Assembly: GCF_052115445.1 (NCBI RefSeq)
Contig: NZ_JBFRGR010000046.1
Coordinates: 1 to 64,000, forward strand
Reading direction: 5' to 3'
DNA from: Paenibacillus_E sp052115445
GTDB taxonomy: Bacteria; Bacillota; Bacilli; Paenibacillales; NBRC-103111
DNA: 64,000 bases
Shown here piece by piece: positions 58,921 to 64,000 of the stretch. The notes under the pieces were generated by a model that searched no databases, had not been told where the DNA came from, and saw only the letters and a program-made list of their open reading frames with translations. Within the stretch, counting starts at the first letter, position 1, and each line of letters starts with the position of its first letter. The position numbers were made by a program, and so were the translations under genes.

Positions 58921-59874
58921 TTAAAACATGCTCCAGTCGAACTCCTGCGATAGAATGCCAAGCAGATGCACACCTGCCGTGCTGTTGCCTTTACGTTTCA
59001 GTGCGGGTCCAACGGTACCGATGCCGTATTGCCCCGGCACCATCGTCAGGATGCTGCCGGACACGCCGCTCTTCGCAGGCAGCCCAACATTCATGGCGAA
59101 TTCACCAGAGGCATTGTACATCCCGCAGGTAAACATGAAGGTCTTAGCAATTTGCACGAAGCGCCGCGGAATGAGACGTTGCTTGCGGATTGGATCCACG
59201 CCGTTATGAGCGAGTACGAGCGCCATCCGCGCAAGATCTGTGCAGTTCACTTCGATGGAGCAGTGACTGAAGTACACACGAAGGATATCATCAACTTCTT
59301 TGTCCAATACACCGTTATCCTTGAGAAAATAAGCTAAAGACCGATTGCGGTGAGCGGTATCTGATTCGGACTTGAATACATTTTGATTAATGGAGAGCGA
59401 AGGGTTATCCGCAATATCTCTGAAAAAATGCAAGATCCGATCAACCTGTTCATCCGTGCTATTCCCAGCGATTAAAGAAGAGATCGCAATGGCTCCCGCA
59501 TTAATGAGCGGATTGAAAGGGATGCCCGGCTCGATAAGCTCGAGCTTCAGCATCGAGTTGAAGTCATCGCCTGTCGGCTCCATCCCAACTTTGGAGAATA
59601 CAACGTCTTCGCCATTATCCATGAGTGCAAGAATGAGTGAAAAAACTTTCGAAATACTTTGCAAGGTGAAGCGAAAGTCAGAATCACCGGATAGGATTGT
59701 TTGTCCTTCGCTATCCATGATGCATATACCGAGAATATCGCCAGAAGCGTTAGCTAGCTCGGGGATATAGGAAGCGACATGACCTTCTGACGTATGCGTT
59801 GTACTAACAGCAACCCATTCGTCGATGTGGCTATGAAGCTTCTTCCAGGTTTCATCGTGCTGTTGGTGAAGCAT
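58921..59874 (-). CDS. glsA: Glutaminase A
   Basis: 317 residues, full length. It hydrolyses glutamine to glutamate and ammonia. The serine-beta-lactamase-like S73-x-x-K76 (LQSISKVF) is present, as are NPLINAGAI, LAYFLKDNGVL and SGVSGSILTMVPG. It belongs to the Bacillus YbgJ/YlaM type. The aldo/keto reductase gene lies 24 bases upstream on the same strand, so cotranscription is likely. Confidence 0.96.
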   Translation of the reverse strand: MLHQQHDETWKKLHSHIDEWVAVSTTHTSEGHVASYIPELANASGDILGICIMDSEGQTILSGDSDFRFTLQSISKVFSLILALMDNGEDVVFSKVGMEPTGDDFNSMLKLELIEPGIPFNPLINAGAIAISSLIAGNSTDEQVDRILHFFRDIADNPSLSINQNVFKSESDTAHRNRSLAYFLKDNGVLDKEVDDILRVYFSHCSIEVNCTDLARMALVLAHNGVDPIRKQRLIPRRFVQIAKTFMFTCGMYNASGEFAMNVGLPAKSGVSGSILTMVPGQYGIGTVGPALKRKGNSTAGVHLLGILSQEFDWSMF

Positions 59875-59898
59875 GGCGAAGTCAGTCCTTCCTCTTCT

Positions 59899-60819
59899 CT
59901 AGGCTTTCCAAGCCTGCGGATGATTGTCGCTGATCAGCTCTGTCGCTGCTGCATTCGCAATGACTTGCTCTGGGTTCTTGCAGCCTGGAATAACGGATGT
60001 AACCGCGTCATGCTTCAAGCACCAAGCCAGTGCCCACTTGGCCATATCCATGCCTTCAGGCACTTCGTTTTGCTGAATGCGCTGAACTTCCTCTAGCTTC
60101 TGTCTCACGCTGTCAGCATCGTGACGATGACGAACGTCCGTGTTACTAAATACAGCACCTGGCTTATATTTACCGCTGAGATAGCCACTAGCTAACGGAA
60201 CACGTGCGAGTACGCCGAGGTCTTGATCGATACAAGATTGGAAAACCTGATCCTCTGGCGCACGATCCAAACGGTTGTAGACAACTTGAATCGCTTTGGA
60301 ATTCACCTTCGTAGAAGCGGCAGTCTGATGGATATTGGCATTGCTGCCGATCGACGTGCCTAGGTGACGGATTTTGCCAGCTTGTACTTGTTTATCTAAG
60401 ATCGTCCATAGATGATCATTATCGAATAAAGCATCAGGTCCGGAATGGAATTGGTATAAGTCAATATAGTCCGTATGTAAAGCATGTAGAGATGCGTCAA
60501 GCTGCTTGATGACAGATTCAGCGCTAAACTCATCAGTTCGTGTGAATAAGTCATGGAAATGATGACCGAATTTTGTCGCTACAACCCACTTAGAGCGATC
60601 GCGGCGGGATAAATAATTACCGATGAATGACTCGGAAAGGTGATCACCATAGCATTCTGCCGTATCTATTAAGTTGATACCAAGCTCAGCAGCTTGATCC
60701 AAAATCGCGTCCGCTTCTGCTTGTGTATAGGTTAATCCCCACTCACCGCCGAATTGCCAAGTACCAACACCAACGATGGAAACTTTCAGATCTGTTTTGC
60801 CAAGTCTACGAAATTTCAT
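59899..60819 (-). CDS. Aldo/keto reductase
   Basis: 306 residues. The TIM-barrel catalytic set is intact: DTAECYGDHLSE (Asp, Tyr), Lys in VVATKFG, His in LYQFHSGP. KWALAWCLKHDAVTSVIPGC is the NADPH-binding end. Most like YajO/YghZ-type general reductases. The ATG at 60819 has AAGGAGAG upstream. Confidence 0.94.
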   Translation of the reverse strand: MKFRRLGKTDLKVSIVGVGTWQFGGEWGLTYTQAEADAILDQAAELGINLIDTAECYGDHLSESFIGNYLSRRDRSKWVVATKFGHHFHDLFTRTDEFSAESVIKQLDASLHALHTDYIDLYQFHSGPDALFDNDHLWTILDKQVQAGKIRHLGTSIGSNANIHQTAASTKVNSKAIQVVYNRLDRAPEDQVFQSCIDQDLGVLARVPLASGYLSGKYKPGAVFSNTDVRHRHDADSVRQKLEEVQRIQQNEVPEGMDMAKWALAWCLKHDAVTSVIPGCKNPEQVIANAAATELISDNHPQAWKA

Positions 60820-60945
60820 GTGTAGCACTCTCCTTATATAGGGTATCCAAATTCATTATACAACAACATTTTATTTTATCTCACCTTAATGTAAGCTTTT
60901 CATAAATGGGTTACTGTGTAAATAGGAATAATTTAAGGCGAAAGG

Positions 60946-61488
60946 ATGTTGTTTCTATTGTTCAAAAAATATGTGCTAGGCCTATTGAAAGAATGGGTGC
61001 CTACTATAGCGTTTGCAATCATTATCGCACTTGTCGTCAATACCTATGTTGCGCAAGCAATGACAGTTCCAACTGGTTCGATGCTGCCTACTATTCAATT
61101 ACAAGATGAGCTGATTGTTGAGAAAATGAAGCCATTAACCGACTTTGAATTCGGCGATATCGTTGTGTTTTGGCCGCCAATCGAGGGAAATGAGGATCGT
61201 TATGTGAAGCGTCTGATTGGATTGCCTGGCGATACGATTGAAGTCAAAGATGGGGCTTTATATAGGAACGGCGCGAAGGTAGACGAGCCCTATATCCAAG
61301 CGCCTATGACATATACTTTCCATCAAGTGACTGTGCCGGAAGGCAAATACTTCTTCTTAGGCGATAATCGCAATGACAGTTATGATTCTCATTTGTGGCC
61401 GCTAACACCTTTTGTAGCTGAAAAGGATATTATCGGCAAAGCCGTGTTTCGAATTTTCCCTTTGAGCCAGATCGGGACAATTGATTAA
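60946..61488 (+). CDS. lepB: Signal peptidase I
   Basis: About 180 residues. One N-terminal membrane helix (about 18-36), catalytic Ser45 (PTGSMLPTI) and Lys88 (RYVKRLIGLPGD), and the box E motif GDNRNDSYDSHLWPL. It cleaves signal peptides outside the membrane. The start is uncertain: AAAGG directly abuts the ATG at 60946, so the TTG at 60958 (spacing about 12) may be the true start. Confidence 0.95.
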   Translation: MLFLLFKKYVLGLLKEWVPTIAFAIIIALVVNTYVAQAMTVPTGSMLPTIQLQDELIVEKMKPLTDFEFGDIVVFWPPIEGNEDRYVKRLIGLPGDTIEVKDGALYRNGAKVDEPYIQAPMTYTFHQVTVPEGKYFFLGDNRNDSYDSHLWPLTPFVAEKDIIGKAVFRIFPLSQIGTID

Positions 61489-61490
61489 GT

Positions 61491-61533
61491 GAAAAGAAGC
61501 TCCCAACCTCATTTAGAGGAAGGGAGCTTTTTT
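61491..61533. terminator. Bidirectional terminator between lepB and the MFS gene
   Basis: AAAAGAAGCTCCC pairs with GGGAGCTTTTTT, loop including CCTC/GAGG. Confidence 0.92.
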
Positions 61534-63179
61534 CAATGAGCAAGATGAGGAGAAACCTGGTTCTCATCTTCACCGTCATCTTCTTTTTTCTTTTTACGGT
61601 CGGAAAGCTTGATGTTCCCAACGAAAAGCGTAAGGACCGCGCCGAGTAGCACGAATACCAGACCGTAGATAAACACTTGATGGAGAGAGGAAATAAGCGC
61701 ATCTTTAATAATTGGCAACTTCTCCACTAATTCTTTTGGCAATTTGGCCAACTGCTCAGGACTTAATAGGGAGGAGTAAAGCGATTGCGGGTTTTTATGG
61801 ATCATATCAATTAACGGACTCCCTACTTCCGCGGGGAACTGTTTCACTACTGGCTCTAGATTTTGTTCAAGTAAAACTGTTGATTTATGATTCATAATAG
61901 CGCCGAGAATCGTCATCCCGAAAGTACCACCAATTTGACGGAAAAATTGGCTGGAAGACGTTACAACACCAAGCTCCGATTTCGGGAAGCTTTCTTGTAA
62001 AGCGAGAGTCAGAATTGGCATGACAAGCCCCATTCCTAAACCGAGTAGAACCATGTAGCTAGAAGCTATCAACTTCGTTGTAGAAATACCCATTGTGCTA
62101 AGTAAAACAAAGCCAACAGCCATGACTATCATACCGATGAGCATTTGTCTGCGAACACCAATCTTATCAATTAATTGGCCTGAAGCGACGCTGGCAGCAA
62201 TCATTGTAATCATAAGCGGTGTCATGACAGTTCCAGAAGCGGACGCGCTAATACCGACAATCCCTTGCATGAAGAGCGGAACGAACATAATTGCACCGAA
62301 CATGCCAACCGCCATCAGGAAGCCTACGCCATTTATGGTGGAGAAGGTTCTATTTTTGAACAAACGAACTGGAAGGATTGGCTCCTGTGCTTTACTTTCA
62401 ATGAAGACGAACGAAACTAATGATACGACAGCTAGTATGAACAGACCAATAATCTGCCAAGAGCCCCAAGCATACTCACTACCGCCAAATGTGAGCGCAA
62501 GAAGTAAACTCACTACACCGACAATCATCGTGACGATACCTGGTACATCGAACTTAACTTTTCCTACTGATTTATGCTTCGGCAAAGCAATTGCGATCAA
62601 AATAACTGCTAGAATACCAACAGGCAGGTTGATGTAGAACACCCAACGCCAGTCCCAAGCATCTACGATCCAGCCACCGACTTGCGGCCCGATTACGGAG
62701 GATAAACCAAAGATCGCTCCGAAAACACCTTGCCATTTGGCACGCTGCTTACCAGTGAATAAATCCCCGATAATAATCATGGCCATTGGCATCATGATAC
62801 CACCGCCAAGACCTTGCAGACCGCGGAATAAGATAAGTTCAGTCATGTTCTGCGACATACCGCAAAGCGCTGAAGCAACGATGAAGATGATGAGTCCTGT
62901 TACATAAATGACGCGGCGGCCTATTAAATCAGCCAGTTTACCAGCGATGGGTACGATAACCGTGGAAGTCAGCATGTAAGCTGTCGTTAACCAGGTCATC
63001 AGCCCGAGTCCGCCGAATTCACCGACGATACGCGGCATGGCTGTTCCTACAATCGTACCGTCCAAGGCTCCGAAGAGCATGGCAATGATCAAGCCAGTGA
63101 GGAGGAGTCCCCTATTTTTGAGCTCAGGCGCAGCAGCTTCGGAGACATCCTTAGGCGCTGCTTTTTGAATAGATTCCAT
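61533..63179 (-). CDS. MFS multidrug exporter, DHA2 (EmrB/14-helix) family
   Basis: 548 residues with about 14 membrane helices. Motif A is GKLADLIGRRVIYVTG, motif C-like GLSSVIGPQVGGWIVD, and LDGTIVGTAMPRI in helix 1 is the DHA2 signature. A hydrophilic loop with Leu/Pro-rich repeats lies before the last helix (about 440-500). It is probably a drug or toxic-compound exporter. ATG at 63179 follows AAGGAG. A MarR gene lies just upstream and should repress it. Confidence 0.93.
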   Translation of the reverse strand: MESIQKAAPKDVSEAAAPELKNRGLLLTGLIIAMLFGALDGTIVGTAMPRIVGEFGGLGLMTWLTTAYMLTSTVIVPIAGKLADLIGRRVIYVTGLIIFIVASALCGMSQNMTELILFRGLQGLGGGIMMPMAMIIIGDLFTGKQRAKWQGVFGAIFGLSSVIGPQVGGWIVDAWDWRWVFYINLPVGILAVILIAIALPKHKSVGKVKFDVPGIVTMIVGVVSLLLALTFGGSEYAWGSWQIIGLFILAVVSLVSFVFIESKAQEPILPVRLFKNRTFSTINGVGFLMAVGMFGAIMFVPLFMQGIVGISASASGTVMTPLMITMIAASVASGQLIDKIGVRRQMLIGMIVMAVGFVLLSTMGISTTKLIASSYMVLLGLGMGLVMPILTLALQESFPKSELGVVTSSSQFFRQIGGTFGMTILGAIMNHKSTVLLEQNLEPVVKQFPAEVGSPLIDMIHKNPQSLYSSLLSPEQLAKLPKELVEKLPIIKDALISSLHQVFIYGLVFVLLGAVLTLFVGNIKLSDRKKKKEDDGEDENQVSPHLAH

Positions 63180-63207
63180 TTGTATCACTCCTTAGATGAA
63201 ATGAAAA

Positions 63208-63636
63208 TTAATAAAATGAAGTAAATTTTTCGAATGCATTTACGAAAATATGAAGTTCATCAGGCGGAAGCTGCGATAATCCACGGGCAATTACTTTCTT
63301 CTGAATTTCGGTGGCTTCAGCGAGAATCTCATCTCCCTTAGGCGTATTTTCAACGAGTACAATACGACGATCAGTCTCATGATGCTTACGTATTACATGC
63401 CCACTTTGGACAAGCCGATCAATCATGACAGTTATTGCACTGGGCTTTACACCTAATTTCTCAGCAAGTTGAGATTGTTTCGGTGATTGTTCCTTTGAGA
63501 TCATCGCTAACATAAATAAATGCCGCGGTGTTAGTTCTGAGTCTATTTCGGCAATAACCACGTGAGCTAATCTGCGATGCGCTGTCTCAAATGCTGTGCG
63601 GAAGCGATTGGTATAGTCCGTCAATTCATCTTCCAA
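63208..63636 (-). CDS. MarR family transcriptional regulator
   Basis: 142 residues with the winged helix (QSKLAEKLGVKPSAITVMIDRL, then RKHHETDRRIVLVENTPKG in the wing). TTG start with AGGAGG 7 bases upstream. Twenty-eight bases separate it from the MFS gene, so they form an operon. A near-perfect palindrome in its leader (63655-63676) is the likely operator. Confidence 0.94.
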   Translation of the reverse strand: MEDELTDYTNRFRTAFETAHRRLAHVVIAEIDSELTPRHLFMLAMISKEQSPKQSQLAEKLGVKPSAITVMIDRLVQSGHVIRKHHETDRRIVLVENTPKGDEILAEATEIQKKVIARGLSQLPPDELHIFVNAFEKFTSFY

Positions 63637-63654
63637 GTCAAGACCTCCTAATAA

Positions 63655-63676
63655 ATTGTTAGAATTGTCTAATAAT
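63655..63676. promoter_or_regulatory. Candidate MarR operator
   Basis: ATTGTTAGA (63655-63663) and TCTAATAAT (63668-63676) are inverted repeats with one mismatch around ATTG, just upstream of the MarR ribosome binding site. Confidence 0.6.
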
Positions 63677-63796
63677 TAAACAATATAATAATTAAATCAA
63701 GTAATAGTTAAACTGTTTAAGTAAAATATAAACCTGTCGATGAATGAAGTCAATAGGTCATTTCTGAAAATTTCAGAAAACCAAGGAGTGATGTAC

Positions 63797-63976
63797 TTGC
63801 ATATCCTTTGTATCTTGCATATAATAACTGGTACATATACGTGGAAATGCTTTGACGGAGAAGAGTATGCAGTGCTTCTTGACAGGGAGGGAAAGCCGAT
63901 GATTGAGAGCTGGCCCCGAGAATCAGGCTGCGGAAGTTCGCTCCCGAGCAGTCCTTTGAACAGAAGCGCTAAGTAG
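63797..63976 (+). CDS. Small hypothetical protein
   Basis: 59 residues from a TTG with AAGGAG 8 bases upstream. A short hydrophobic N-terminus (HILCILHIITG), then WKCFDGEEYAVLLDREGKPM. An upstream ATG in the same frame at 63740 has no binding site. No family recognised. Nothing follows it within the window. Confidence 0.5.
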   Translation: MHILCILHIITGTYTWKCFDGEEYAVLLDREGKPMIESWPRESGCGSSLPSSPLNRSAK

Positions 63977-64000
63977 CTTCTCAGTAGAGGGAACCGGACA

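Overview
The window looks like a chromosomal segment of a Paenibacillus or a close relative (Bacillales, Firmicutes). The reasons are strong GGAGG-type ribosome binding sites with frequent TTG and GTG starts, AraC regulators beside LplB/YtcP-type sugar ABC transporters, an S-layer-homology (SLH) surface protein, split L-serine dehydratase, KipI/KipA-type 5-oxoprolinase genes, CcpA-type cre sites, and many small Paenibacillus-like hypotheticals. Eight or more single N positions suggest a draft consensus. No rRNA, tRNA, insertion sequence, prophage or CRISPR array was seen.

Layout. 0-8.3 kb: an AraC regulator, a decayed aldo/keto reductase, an SDR, a ThuA-like protein, a repeat-rich gap, sdaAB-sdaAA, and a large molybdopterin oxidoreductase. 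8.3-9.3 kb: a minisatellite of 17 copies of a 51-base unit, each carrying a perfect or near-perfect hairpin. 9.4-14.6 kb: a 1527-residue SLH-anchored beta-helix protein, then queF under a preQ1-I riboswitch. 14.7-35.3 kb: a carbohydrate/sugar-acid catabolic region with two Gfo/Idh/MocA dehydrogenases divergent from an AraC regulator, a cytosolic beta-helix protein, a Zn-type dehydrogenase, two ABC permeases and a lipoprotein binding protein, an SDR, an IlvD/Edd dehydratase, a Tat-exported paralogue of the beta-helix protein, a GntR regulator fused to a solute-binding fold, an orphan TatA, an amidohydrolase, a class III aminotransferase and a fumarylacetoacetase-family hydrolase. 35.3-38.2 kb: a DJ-1/PfpI protein, thyA-dfrA, and YcnI. 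38.4-41.6 kb: repeats, a NarL-type two-component system, and a NiCoT nickel/cobalt permease with a NikR-type operator. 41.7-45.6 kb: phnC, a tandem-fused phnE, and phnD on the other strand. 45.7-52 kb: a metallophosphoesterase, a YbjQ protein, an esterase and pxpB/pxpC, with a GC-rich pxpA set apart by repeats. 52.3-64 kb: a 21-codon ORF with its own promoter and terminator, an HTH protein, signalling proteins (REC; HPt-REC-GGDEF-REC), nikR, copper CopCD, glsA, an aldo/keto reductase, lepB, and a MarR-controlled MFS exporter.

How the genes fit together. The 16.7-35.3 kb region reads as uptake and non-phosphorylative breakdown of a plant- or microbe-derived sugar: outside cleavage (Tat-exported beta-helix protein), ABC uptake, oxidation (Gfo, Zn-dehydrogenase), lactone opening (amidohydrolase), dehydration (IlvD/Edd), a second oxidation (SDR) and C-C cleavage (FAH family). 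A cre site and a motif shared by two strong promoters suggest control by CcpA and by the GntR-solute-binding fusion. NikR and the nickel permease form a second probable regulon within the window. The most unusual items are the hairpin minisatellite, the cytosolic/Tat-exported paralogue pair with a nearby TatA, the fused GntR sensor, and the 21-codon transcription unit.
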